Source of the DNA: Stenotrophomonas sp.
Lineage (GTDB): Bacteria; Pseudomonadota; Gammaproteobacteria; Xanthomonadales; Xanthomonadaceae
Reading direction: 5' to 3'
Length of the DNA: 9,689 nt
Assembly (NCBI GenBank): GCA_003248565.1
Contig: QFOV01000119.1
Span: 1-9,689, forward strand
Part shown: positions 1 to 6,598 of the stretch, in pieces
How the letters are laid out: each line of letters starts with the position of its first letter
Position numbering within the stretch: the stretch's first letter is position 1
Program-made: the position numbers and the translations under genes
The notes under the pieces: generated by a model
What the model was told of the DNA's origin: nothing
What the model saw: only the letters and a program-made list of their open reading frames with translations
Database searches by the model: none

Positions 1-1926
1 CGCATTCGAACCGCGATCAGAGTGCACAAGCAGCGCGAATTCGTCGCCACCCAGCCGCGCCACCACGTCATCACCACGGACCAGACCCACCAGTCGGCGC
101 GCGACCTCAACCAGCATCTGGTCGCCGGCGGCATGGCCAATACTGTCGTTGACCCACTTGAAGCGATCCAGGTCCAGGAACAGCAAGGCGAAGTTCGGGG
201 CGATGCCCAGCTCCGCGTTCTCGATCGCACGTTCCAGTCGATCCTGCAGGTGCAGGCGGTTCGGCAGCCCGGTCAGCACGTCATGCATCGCAAGGTGGGT
301 CAGGCGCTGCTCGGCACGCATGCGTTCGCCAATCTGCCCCAGCAGCTTCTGGTTCACCTCGCCGAGCTCACGGGTACGCTCGGTGACACGCAGCTCCAGG
401 TCGGCATGGGCCTGCACCAGGCGCTGTTGATCGCGCTGGCGGGCCAGGCTGTTGCCGATCGCGCGCGCAACAAATACCAACAGACGTTGATCATCGGCGG
501 TGAACACGACTTCCGGGTTGTAGCTCTGCACCGCGATGACGCCTACCACTTCCTCATCGCTGAACAAGGGCACGCCCAGCCAGCATTGCGACTTCGCCCC
601 GAATTCCTTCAAGGTGCCAGCCACGATCAACTGGTCGATACCCGCCCGCGTCAGCAATACGGGCTCGCGGCGCTGCAGCGCGTATTCGGTCAAGCCATCA
701 CTGAATATCCGGGTCGCACGCTCGCGGTTGTAGCGATCGACGGAGTAGACGAACTCGATGCCGGCCGCATCCGCGGTCACCATCGCCACGTAGAAATTGC
801 TGGCATCCAGCAGCCGGCCGATGATCTCGTGCACCTGTGCGTAGAAATCGCCGGTGGCCTTGCCGCTCATCGCCAGCTCGGAGATGTTGAACAGCGCCGC
901 CTGCAGCAGTTCCGCGCGTCGGCGCTCGATGATCTCGCCCTGCAGGTGGTCGTTGATGTGCTCCAGGTCCTGGGTGCGCTGCCAGACCCGCTGTTCCAGC
1001 TGCGCGTGCGCCTGATGCCGATCCATCGCGGTGAGAATGTGCTTGGCAACGAAGTTCAGCAGCGCCAGCTCTTCCTCGCCATAGCAGGCATCGGCGACAT
1101 AACTCTGCACCACGATCGCACCGCAGACCCGGTTGTCCCGCCACATCGGCACACCCAGCCAGTCGGTGCTCTCCTCGCCCTCCGACACCTCGTACGGCTG
1201 TTCCAGGTACTTGGCCAGCTCACGCGATGGCCCACTCAGTGCGCGGCCATTGCGCAGCACCGCGAAGGTCAAACTGGCCGGCATTTCCTCGTAGCTGTAG
1301 CGACGCCCGGGGTCAGGCAGATAGCTGTCATGGGTATCAACGAAATACAGGAATTCCAGGCTCTGCTGGTTTTCATCACACTCGACGATGTAGCAGTTCT
1401 CGGCATACATCAGCGAACCGAGGATGCGGTGGAAATGCGCCATCATCTCGGTCATTGCCAGGTCGGCGCCGGCCAGATCGGCAATCTCGAACAAGGCCTT
1501 CTGCAGCTGCTTGGAGCGTTGCAGTTCTTCGATCTGGATGCGTTGGCGCATCAATTCCATGGCCGAGCAGATCAACACCCGCGCCGTGCCCTCCCATGCT
1601 TCACGGCGCGCCGCCGGCAGCGCCTGTTCGGGATCGATCAGCAGCACATAATCCGCGTCACTGTCGTGACTCCATTCCAGCAGGTGGACAGAGGCAGGAA
1701 GACCCTCCTTGTTGCCCGCCAGGCAATCACGAGCGAGCTGGCACAGGCCATCGGCCGAAACCGGGAAACTGCAGCTACCCTCGCCAAGCGAACCATCGCG
1801 CCACGCCAGCGCAACCGTGCTGACGGGAGGCAACAAGCTCTGCAATGTCCCTACCACGTTGGTGACCGGCGAAATTGTATCGGCGCGCTGGGTTTCGGCC
1901 TTCGCGTCAAGCTCGCTATGCGACAT
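1..1926 (-). CDS. GAF-GAF-GGDEF diguanylate cyclase, C-terminus cut by left edge
   Basis: Predicted to make cyclic di-GMP from two GTP under control of two GAF sensor domains. The frame is open from the ATG at 1926 (MSHSELDAKAE) to the left edge, giving 642 residues. In-frame stops lie upstream (first at 1989) and no other ATG lies between, so the start is well fixed; AGAGAG lies just upstream. Order: a poorly recognised N-terminal region (1-142) whose end resembles a decayed GAF; GAF1 (about 143-302); coiled-coil linker (303-342); GAF2 (about 343-500); second linker (503-545); GGDEF domain from 549 (DVLTGLPNR), FLDLDRF, I-site RGDD at 617-620, five residues, then GGDEF at 626-630. An intact GGDEF and RxxD predict an active, product-inhibited cyclase. 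No membrane segment or signal peptide is seen, so it should be cytoplasmic. The missing end holds the rest of GGDEF and could hold an EAL domain. The GAF ligand is unknown. Confidence 0.95.
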   Translation of the reverse strand, partial: MSHSELDAKAETQRADTISPVTNVVGTLQSLLPPVSTVALAWRDGSLGEGSCSFPVSADGLCQLARDCLAGNKEGLPASVHLLEWSHDSDADYVLLIDPEQALPAARREAWEGTARVLICSAMELMRQRIQIEELQRSKQLQKALFEIADLAGADLAMTEMMAHFHRILGSLMYAENCYIVECDENQQSLEFLYFVDTHDSYLPDPGRRYSYEEMPASLTFAVLRNGRALSGPSRELAKYLEQPYEVSEGEESTDWLGVPMWRDNRVCGAIVVQSYVADACYGEEELALLNFVAKHILTAMDRHQAHAQLEQRVWQRTQDLEHINDHLQGEIIERRRAELLQAALFNISELAMSGKATGDFYAQVHEIIGRLLDASNFYVAMVTADAAGIEFVYSVDRYNRERATRIFSDGLTEYALQRREPVLLTRAGIDQLIVAGTLKEFGAKSQCWLGVPLFSDEEVVGVIAVQSYNPEVVFTADDQRLLVFVARAIGNSLARQRDQQRLVQAHADLELRVTERTRELGEVNQKLLGQIGERMRAEQRLTHLAMHDVLTGLPNRLHLQDRLERAIENAELGIAPNFALLFLDLDRFKWVNDSIGHAAGDQMLVEVARRLVGLVRGDDVVARLGGDEFALLVHSDRGSNA

Positions 1927-1943
1927 GTATCCGTTCTCTCTGG

Positions 1944-1961
1944 GTTCCGGTCGCCCGGAAC
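1944..1961. promoter_or_regulatory. 7-bp hairpin in the leader of the diguanylate cyclase gene
   Basis: GTTCCGG, loop TCGC, CCGGAAC form a perfect 7-bp stem. It ends 17 bases upstream of the cyclase start codon, so it would lie in that gene's 5' leader. The arms also carry GGAAC on each strand, the core of many ECF sigma -35 elements. This is a structural observation only; no matching -10 element is convincing. Confidence 0.4.
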
Positions 1962-2014
1962 TCCCCCCTGATTCCCCAGCATACCTTCAGCAGCGGTCAA
2001 GAGCAGTGGGTCGC

Positions 2015-2059
2015 AAAAAAAAGATTGTCTTTCATGATTATGAATGAGCGGCATTCCGC
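2015..2059. promoter_or_regulatory. AT-rich patch with small inverted repeats, likely control region between divergent genes
   Basis: This patch lies in the 181-base gap between the divergent cyclase and sigma factor genes and stands out against GC-rich surroundings. It holds a run of eight A (2015-2022), AAAGA-TTG-TCTTT (2020-2032), a perfect dyad TTCAT-GATT-ATGAA (2031-2044) and GCGG-CATT-CCGC (2048-2059). The dyad is the best operator candidate. I cannot assign a regulator or fix -35/-10 elements for either gene; the function is inferred from position and composition. Confidence 0.4.
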
Positions 2060-2107
2060 CCGAGCGCCGAGCTAGGCAGAATCCAGCCCAACCACTACGC
2101 TTGGCAG

Positions 2108-2665
2108 GTGGATACCGCTGTCCAAACCCCTACCGATGAAGTGCTGATGTTGGCCTATGCCGACGGTGACAGCGATGCGTTCTCCGAGCTCTATGCCCGG
2201 CATCGCGCGCGGCTGTTCCACTATCTGCTCGGCCAGCTGCGTGACCGGCCCTTGGCCGAGGAGCTGTTCCAGGACGTCTGGCAGAAGATGATCAATGCCC
2301 GCGCCGGCTGGAAGCCAGACGCGGCCTTCGCCACCTGGCTGTTCCGCATCGCCCACAACCGCCTCAACGATCATTGGCGGGCCGCCCGCCATCGCCCGGC
2401 AGCGCCGGAAGATGCAGACGAACGCACCGCGCGCCTGGCCGATAACTGCACCCCGGAGCTGCTGGCCGATGAGCAGGCCCAGCGCCTGCAGCTGCGCCAG
2501 GCCCTGGCCGAGTTGCCGCCGGAACAACAGGAAGTCGTGATCCTGCGACTGGAACAGGAACTCAGCCTGGAGGAGATCGGGCAGATCACCGGCGTTGGCC
2601 GGGAAACCGTCAAGTCGCGGCTGCGCTATGCGATGGACAAGCTGCGCGCGAGGTTGAGCGAATGA
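2108..2665 (+). CDS. ECF-family RNA polymerase sigma factor
   Basis: A 185-residue sigma-70 family protein of the extracytoplasmic-function type, which directs RNA polymerase to a small regulon, usually in response to envelope stress. Region 2 spans about residues 24-91 (DAFSELYARHRARLF, then AEELFQDVWQKM and FATWLFRIAHNRLNDHWR). Region 4 spans about 128-180, with ELPPEQQEVVILRLEQ followed by a helix-turn-helix (LSLEEIGQITGVGRETVKSR). There is no region 1.1 or region 3. The start is GTG at 2108: no ATG precedes it after the stop at 2045, and the first internal ATG (residue 14) would remove the TDEVLMLAYADGD segment expected in this family. The ribosome binding site is weak. The stop overlaps the next gene by ATGA, so the two are translationally coupled, as for a sigma/anti-sigma pair. 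The ECF group and target promoters cannot be assigned by eye. Confidence 0.93.
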   Translation: MDTAVQTPTDEVLMLAYADGDSDAFSELYARHRARLFHYLLGQLRDRPLAEELFQDVWQKMINARAGWKPDAAFATWLFRIAHNRLNDHWRAARHRPAAPEDADERTARLADNCTPELLADEQAQRLQLRQALAELPPEQQEVVILRLEQELSLEEIGQITGVGRETVKSRLRYAMDKLRARLSE

Positions 2666-3726
2666 ACACTCCAGACATGCTGACCCCTGAAGAGCGCGAG
2701 CTGGCCAGGCTGCTGGGCCGTCCCGGCACCGGCACAGCCACCCCCAGCGCACAGCTGGACGCCCGCATCATGGACCTGGCTCGCGCCAAGCCGCAGACGC
2801 AGACGCAGCCAGAACAAACCCAAACAGACACCCAGACCCGGCAACGCACCACGGCATCCGCCAGCCTGGCATCCGCATCGCAGCGCCGCGGCTGGGGTCG
2901 CCGGCGCGGTCTGGTGTCTTCACTGGCCGTGGCCGCGTCACTGGTATTGGTGGTTGGCCTGGCCTGGCAACTGCGCCCGCTCACACCGCCGCAACCGGCT
3001 ATGCAACACGCCGAGATGTCCGCGCCCGACGCAGCGCCAATGGCCGCTGACATCGCCGCCGCCGAGGTCGCTGCGGCACCCGCAAGCCCAGCCCCAACCC
3101 AGGTTGCCGAGGATGCCGCCGCGGCTCCTGCCATGCCGCAGGCCCGATCCGTCGTCAACGCGAAGGCGTCCAGCGCGGTCGCCGCGCAGCCAGATGCTGC
3201 GCACAAGGACAAAGCCTACGCCATCGAGCAGCCCGCCACCAGCAATGCAGGGCAATCGCCACGCGCCTTCTCCGCTGCACCGGTCATTGTCCCGCCTGCC
3301 CCGCCGCCCCCTCCAGCGCCCGTGATGGCTCCGGCACCGATGGCAGCACCGGTTCGAGCCGAACAGGCCAGCTCCGCCGATGGCGCGCAGGACGGCTTCT
3401 ACCTGAGCGAAACGGCACCCACGCTTGCACGTGCTGCATCCCCCCGGCCGGCACCAACTGGCTCCACTCCGATTCCGCATGCTGGCGCCAAGACAGTCAG
3501 CAAGGCAGCCGAGGCACGTCGCCAACGTGCGGAAGCAATCGCCGCCGACAGCACACCCGACATTGAGGCCGACGCCACGCTGTCGCGTCACCAATGGATA
3601 AAGCGCATCCGCGAACGCCACGAAGCCGGTGATCTGGACGGTGCAAAGGCCAGCCTGCGGCGCTTCGCACACGACTACCCGGAAGCGCGCATTCCGCGCG
3701 ATCTGCGCCCGCTGCTCAAGGATTGA
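2662..3726 (+). CDS. Single-pass membrane protein, putative anti-sigma factor for the upstream ECF sigma
   Basis: A 354-residue protein. Residues 1-73 are predicted cytoplasmic, with LTPEERELARLLGR and a segment ending SAQLDARIMDLARAKP, then a Q/T-rich stretch. A basic RRGWGRRRG (about 74-82) precedes one membrane helix (84-104), giving N-in, C-out topology. The periplasmic part is low-complexity Ala/Pro-rich, with a proline run near 207-230 (PPAPPPPPAPVMAPAP). It ends in a compact, charged helical segment (309-354: WIKRIRERHEAGDLDGAKAS, then a DYPEARIPRDLRPLL tail) that looks TPR-like. No HxxxCxxC zinc anti-sigma motif is present. The anti-sigma role is inferred from the ATGA overlap with the sigma gene and from topology. 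The proline-rich stretch could span the periplasm or be proteolysed. A structural envelope protein controlled by the sigma factor is the alternative. Confidence 0.75.
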   Translation: MNTPDMLTPEERELARLLGRPGTGTATPSAQLDARIMDLARAKPQTQTQPEQTQTDTQTRQRTTASASLASASQRRGWGRRRGLVSSLAVAASLVLVVGLAWQLRPLTPPQPAMQHAEMSAPDAAPMAADIAAAEVAAAPASPAPTQVAEDAAAAPAMPQARSVVNAKASSAVAAQPDAAHKDKAYAIEQPATSNAGQSPRAFSAAPVIVPPAPPPPPAPVMAPAPMAAPVRAEQASSADGAQDGFYLSETAPTLARAASPRPAPTGSTPIPHAGAKTVSKAAEARRQRAEAIAADSTPDIEADATLSRHQWIKRIRERHEAGDLDGAKASLRRFAHDYPEARIPRDLRPLLKD

Positions 3727-3763
3727 GCTGCATCGGCTACCGCTTTGCAGCGCTGCCACTAGA

Positions 3764-4369
3764 ATGACGGCAATGCTCGACACTCTCGCCGCACCCGCCA
3801 GCCACGAGCTGGAGATCAAACACAGCCGCTTCCTCGCGCAGGCAGCGCCGATCAGCGATGCCGCCGCAGCGCTGGCATTCATCCAATCGGTGTCGGATGT
3901 CGACGCCACCCACAACTGCTGGGCCTACCGGCACGGCAATGACTATCGCTCCAGTGACGACGGCGAGCCGGCAGGCACCGCTGGACGCCCGATTCTCGCA
4001 GCGATAGATGGTCAGGGTTATGACCGCATCGCTGTAGTGGTGACGCGCTGGTACGGCGGCATCAAGCTCGGTGCAGGTGGCCTGGTCCGGGCCTATGGCG
4101 GCACTGCTGCCGAATGCCTGCGGCTGGCACAGCGCAGCCCCTTGGTGCCGATGACCGAGCGCATCCTGCAATGCGGTTTTGAAGACATGGGCATCGTGCA
4201 CACCCTGCTCGGCACTGCCGGCGCCGAGAAACTTGAAGAACACTTCCTGCCCGAAGGCCTGCGCCTGCATGTGCGCCTGCCGGCAGACCAGATCGATGCG
4301 CTGGCACTGCGCCTGCGCGACGCCACCCGCGACCGCCTACGCCTGAGCGAACCCGTCGACAATGACTGA
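3764..4369 (+). CDS. yigZ: YigZ / IMPACT-family protein
   Basis: A protein of about 201 residues in the UPF0029/IMPACT family. The N-terminal IMPACT domain has the usual landmarks: EIKHSRFLA, THNCWAYR (near residue 50), SSDDGEPAGTAGRPIL, and the family signature TRWYGGIKLGAGGLVRAYGG at 94-113. The C-terminal part, about 140-200, is the ferredoxin-like DUF1949 region. E. coli YigZ is structurally known but has no settled biochemical role; the eukaryotic relative IMPACT modulates GCN2 in translation control, so a ribosome- or RNA-related role is possible but not shown. Two in-frame ATGs, 3764 (MTAMLDT) and 3773 (MLDT), are both plausible and neither has a strong ribosome binding site. The frame is open further upstream (to 3629), but that would overlap the membrane protein gene by nearly 100 bases and adds non-family sequence. 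The 3' end overlaps the ABC exporter gene by 8 bases. Confidence 0.92.
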   Translation: MTAMLDTLAAPASHELEIKHSRFLAQAAPISDAAAALAFIQSVSDVDATHNCWAYRHGNDYRSSDDGEPAGTAGRPILAAIDGQGYDRIAVVVTRWYGGIKLGAGGLVRAYGGTAAECLRLAQRSPLVPMTERILQCGFEDMGIVHTLLGTAGAEKLEEHFLPEGLRLHVRLPADQIDALALRLRDATRDRLRLSEPVDND

Positions 4370-6131
4370 AGCCCCTTCCACACCGCCGCAACGCAAGCTG
4401 CAGAAGCTCGGCAGCCTGAAAACCCTGTGGCCATTCGTGCGCCGTCACGCCGGCCTGTTCACCGCGTGGCTGGTCGCACTGGCAGTGTCCTCGACGGCGA
4501 CCTTGAGCCTGCCGATGGCGGTCAAGCAGATGATCGACCACGGCTTCTCCGGTGGCGGCGAGATCAACCGTGCCTTCCTGCTGCTGTTCATCGTCGCGGT
4601 GGTGCTTGCCCTGGCCACCGCCGCACGCTTTTTCTTCGTCTCCCTGCTGGGCGAAAAAGTCGTCGCCGACCTGCGCGGCAAACTCTATGCGCACCTGATC
4701 GGGCTGGATGCCGGCTTCCACGACCGCACCCGCAGCGGCGAGCTGGTATCGCGGCTGACCGCCGACAGCGAACTGCTGCGCAGCGTGATCGGCTCGACCA
4801 TGTCGGTGGCACTGCGCAGCAGCGTTACCGTGATCGGCGCGATGGTGATGCTGTTCGTCACCAGCCCACACCTGGCGGTGTACTCGCTGATCGGTATCCC
4901 GCTGGCGGTACTGCCGATCGTGTTGGGCGCGCGCCAGTTGCAGAAAATCTCCCGCGCCAGCCAGGACCGCGTCGCCGACGCCAACGCCCTGGCCTCGGAA
5001 ACGCTCGGCGCGGTGCGTACCGTGCAGGCGCATGCCCGCGAACCCTACGAGCGTGGCCGCTTCGAGGCCGCGCTGGACATCTCCGTGGCCACCGCGAAGC
5101 GCCGCATCCGCACCCAGTCCTTCGTCACCGCCATCGCCATCGTGCTGGTGTTCGGCGCCATCGTTGCGGTGCTGTGGTCGGGCGCGCACGACGTCGTCGA
5201 CGGTCGCATGACGGCAGGTACGCTTGGCCAGTTCGTGCTGTACGCCTTGATCGGCGGCGGCTCAGTCGGCGCTTTGGCCGAAGTCTGGAACGAACTGCAG
5301 CGCGCCTCCGGCGGCATGGGCCGCATTGGTGAGCTGCTGGCGGAGAGTCCGCAGATCACCGCTCCCGCAAAGCCGCAATCGCTGCCCTCGCCGGTTCGCG
5401 GCGAAATCCGCTTCGAGCATGTGTCGTTCCATTACCCGCAACGCCCGGATCAGCCGGCACTGGATGATTTCAGCCTGACGGTGTCGCCGGGCGAAACCGT
5501 GGCCCTGGTCGGCCCGTCCGGCGCCGGCAAAAGCACCGTGCTGTCGCTGCTGCTGCGCTTCCATGATCCGGACAGCGGTGATCTGCGTCTGGACGGCGTC
5601 GACCTGCGCGAGCTGGACCCGGCACAGCTGCGCCAGAGCATTGCGCTGGTGCCGCAACAGCCTGCCCTGTTTGCCGCCAGCGCCGCCGACAACATCCGCT
5701 ATGGCCGGCTCGAAGCCAGCGACGAGGAAGTTCGCGCCGCCGCGCGCTCAGCCGAGGCCGATGACTTCCTGATGCAGTTGCCGGAAGGCTATGCCAGCGA
5801 CCTGGGCGAACGTGGCGCGCGCCTGTCCGGCGGCCAGCAGCAACGCGTGGCCATTGCCCGCGCACTGCTCAAGGACGCACCGGTACTACTGCTGGACGAA
5901 GCGACCAGCGCACTGGATGCGCAAAGTGAACGTGCCGTGCAACAGGCGCTCGAGCGCCTGATGGCCGGCCGCACCACGCTAGTCATCGCCCATCGGCTGG
6001 CAACGGTATTGAAGGCGGACCGCATCGTGGTCATGGACCACGGCCGCATCGTCGCCCAGGGCACGCATGCTGAACTGTTGGCACAGGATGGCTTGTATGC
6101 CGAGCTGGCACGGCTGCAATTCATAGATTGA
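4362..6131 (+). CDS. MsbA-like half-size ABC exporter (fused permease and ATPase)
   Basis: A 589-residue type IV ABC exporter half-transporter that should work as a homodimer in the inner membrane, using ATP to move a hydrophobic or lipid-like substrate outward. The membrane domain has six helices at about 31-53, 70-95, 147-167, 171-190, 254-273 and 285-305, with the family's GFHDRTRSGELVSRLTADSE coupling segment near 118-137. The nucleotide-binding domain starts near 347. It has Walker A GPSGAGKST (384-392), Q-loop Gln432, signature LSGGQ (488-492), Walker B VLLLDE (508-513) and H-loop His544, all intact, so it should be an active ATPase. The sequence fits the MsbA-related exporters of proteobacteria rather than a committed msbA (no lpxK next to it), so the substrate is unknown. 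The start codon overlaps the end of yigZ, indicating translational coupling. Confidence 0.95.
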   Translation: MTEAPSTPPQRKLQKLGSLKTLWPFVRRHAGLFTAWLVALAVSSTATLSLPMAVKQMIDHGFSGGGEINRAFLLLFIVAVVLALATAARFFFVSLLGEKVVADLRGKLYAHLIGLDAGFHDRTRSGELVSRLTADSELLRSVIGSTMSVALRSSVTVIGAMVMLFVTSPHLAVYSLIGIPLAVLPIVLGARQLQKISRASQDRVADANALASETLGAVRTVQAHAREPYERGRFEAALDISVATAKRRIRTQSFVTAIAIVLVFGAIVAVLWSGAHDVVDGRMTAGTLGQFVLYALIGGGSVGALAEVWNELQRASGGMGRIGELLAESPQITAPAKPQSLPSPVRGEIRFEHVSFHYPQRPDQPALDDFSLTVSPGETVALVGPSGAGKSTVLSLLLRFHDPDSGDLRLDGVDLRELDPAQLRQSIALVPQQPALFAASAADNIRYGRLEASDEEVRAAARSAEADDFLMQLPEGYASDLGERGARLSGGQQQRVAIARALLKDAPVLLLDEATSALDAQSERAVQQALERLMAGRTTLVIAHRLATVLKADRIVVMDHGRIVAQGTHAELLAQDGLYAELARLQFID

Positions 6132-6137
6132 GAACGC

Positions 6138-6153
6138 TGCGGTAACGCAAGCC
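6138..6153 (+). other. Small GNRA-loop hairpin after the ABC exporter gene
   Basis: TGCG-GTAA-CGCA, flanked by GC/GC with one bulged A, makes a short stem closed by a GTAA tetraloop 6 bases after the exporter stop codon. It may stabilise the transcript end; it has no following T run and is too short to call a terminator. Confidence 0.25.
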
Positions 6154-6180
6154 TAACAAGCGCGGCGGCAAGCTCAGGGC

Positions 6181-6196
6181 GTGGCAGCCCTGCCAC
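6181..6196. other. 7-bp hairpin between the ABC exporter and the small ORF
   Basis: GTGGCAG-CC-CTGCCAC is a perfect inverted repeat (6 bp if a 4-base loop is required). It lies about 50 bases after the exporter stop and 12 bases before the GGAGG of the small gene. It could be a 3' end structure of the exporter transcript or a 5' leader hairpin of the small gene. There is no T tract, so factor-independent termination is not supported. Confidence 0.35.
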
Positions 6197-6208
6197 CGAC
6201 ACAGCACT

Positions 6209-6213
6209 GGAGG
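6209..6213 (+). promoter_or_regulatory. Ribosome binding site that fixes the start of the small ORF
   Basis: A perfect GGAGG with 6-base spacing to the ATG at 6220. It decides between this ATG and an in-frame GTG at 6181, which would place the hairpin and the Shine-Dalgarno sequence inside the coding region. Confidence 0.8.
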
Positions 6214-6219
6214 CAAGCA

Positions 6220-6435
6220 ATGGCGTTCAGACAGTTTCCAGCAACCACGCGTGATGGCGAGAGCTGCATCGTCATCGAGTTTGTTGATGAGCCCGGCACC
6301 GGCCAGGACAGTAGTACAAACCGCCCGCCACGGTACGAGTTGGCCGACGGTCGGCCGCTGCTACGTCGTGGCAGCAACCTGTTCAGTGCCGATGGCGAAG
6401 TCAGCCTGTCGATGAACCAGCCCTACCGGGCCTGA
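6220..6435 (+). CDS. Small hypothetical protein (71 residues)
   Basis: A 71-residue acidic, soluble-looking protein starting MAFRQFPATTRDGESCIVIE. It has no signal peptide, membrane helix or cysteine pair. The N-terminal half reads as alternating beta strands (SCIVIEFVDEP). The C-terminal half has a YELADGRPLLRRG segment followed by a strand/turn (SNLFSADGEVSLSMNQPY). It resembles, from memory, short unnamed proteins seen in xanthomonad genomes with a PRYELADGRxLxRRG core; this is a recollection, not a search result. No function can be given. Coding status is supported by the ideal ribosome binding site, GC-rich third positions and a GC-rich hairpin 15 bases after the stop. It lies 88 bases after the ABC exporter gene, so it may have its own promoter, but I could not find convincing -35/-10 boxes. 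Confidence 0.75.
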   Translation: MAFRQFPATTRDGESCIVIEFVDEPGTGQDSSTNRPPRYELADGRPLLRRGSNLFSADGEVSLSMNQPYRA

Positions 6436-6450
6436 GTCCCTGCTTCTGCA

Positions 6451-6476
6451 GCGCGCCGTGATCATTGCCGGCGCGC
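6451..6476 (+). terminator. Terminator-like GC stem after the small ORF
   Basis: GCGCGCCG, a 10-base loop (TGATCATTGC), then CGGCGCGC: a perfect 8-bp GC stem starting 15 bases after the small gene's stop codon. Its position suits transcript end formation or 3' protection. There is no T run behind it, so intrinsic termination is uncertain. Confidence 0.45.
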
Positions 6477-6566
6477 ATCAGGAAGCCCCGCTGCTGGCTG
6501 GCCAGGTAATTCTGAATACGCTTTGCCGACCCGGCTGCAGACTGCTTAATTTTTCACCAACCATCT

Positions 6567-6594
6567 TGACAGCCTTGTGCCCCAAGGGATGTCA
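6567..6594. repeat. Imperfect 28-base palindrome
   Basis: TGACA...TGTCA (outer 5 bp) and CCTTG...CAAGG (inner 5 bp) around a TGCCC loop, with G opposite GA as the internal bulge. It could be an operator or a structured RNA element. A TTGACA hexamer overlaps the left arm (6566-6571), but no suitable -10 lies 16-18 bases downstream. Confidence 0.4.
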
Positions 6595-6598
6595 GTGA

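Noticed and set aside
22..1971. 649-codon open frame on the plus strand
   Set aside because: It is antisense to the minus-strand GAF-GAF-GGDEF gene, whose frame gives unmistakable domain motifs. The plus-strand translation is rich in Q, H and R with no domain, the usual shadow in GC-rich DNA.
2020..2044. Fur box
   Set aside because: The dyad TTCAT-GATT-ATGAA is palindromic and AT-rich but does not match the Fur 19-mer well enough to name it.
2072..2752. 226-codon minus-strand open frame opposite the sigma factor gene
   Set aside because: Antisense shadow of a clear ECF sigma factor; no recognisable protein features.
3747..3756. GCAGCGCTGC palindrome between the membrane protein gene and yigZ
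   Set aside because: A 10-base GC palindrome is expected by chance in this composition and no T tract or promoter accompanies it.
2938..3915. 325-codon minus-strand open frame
   Set aside because: Runs across two good plus-strand genes and is Gly/Arg/Cys-rich low-complexity translation of the Ala/Pro-coding strand.
4062..5189. 375-codon minus-strand open frame
   Set aside because: Antisense to yigZ and the ABC exporter; His/Arg/Gly-rich with no motif.
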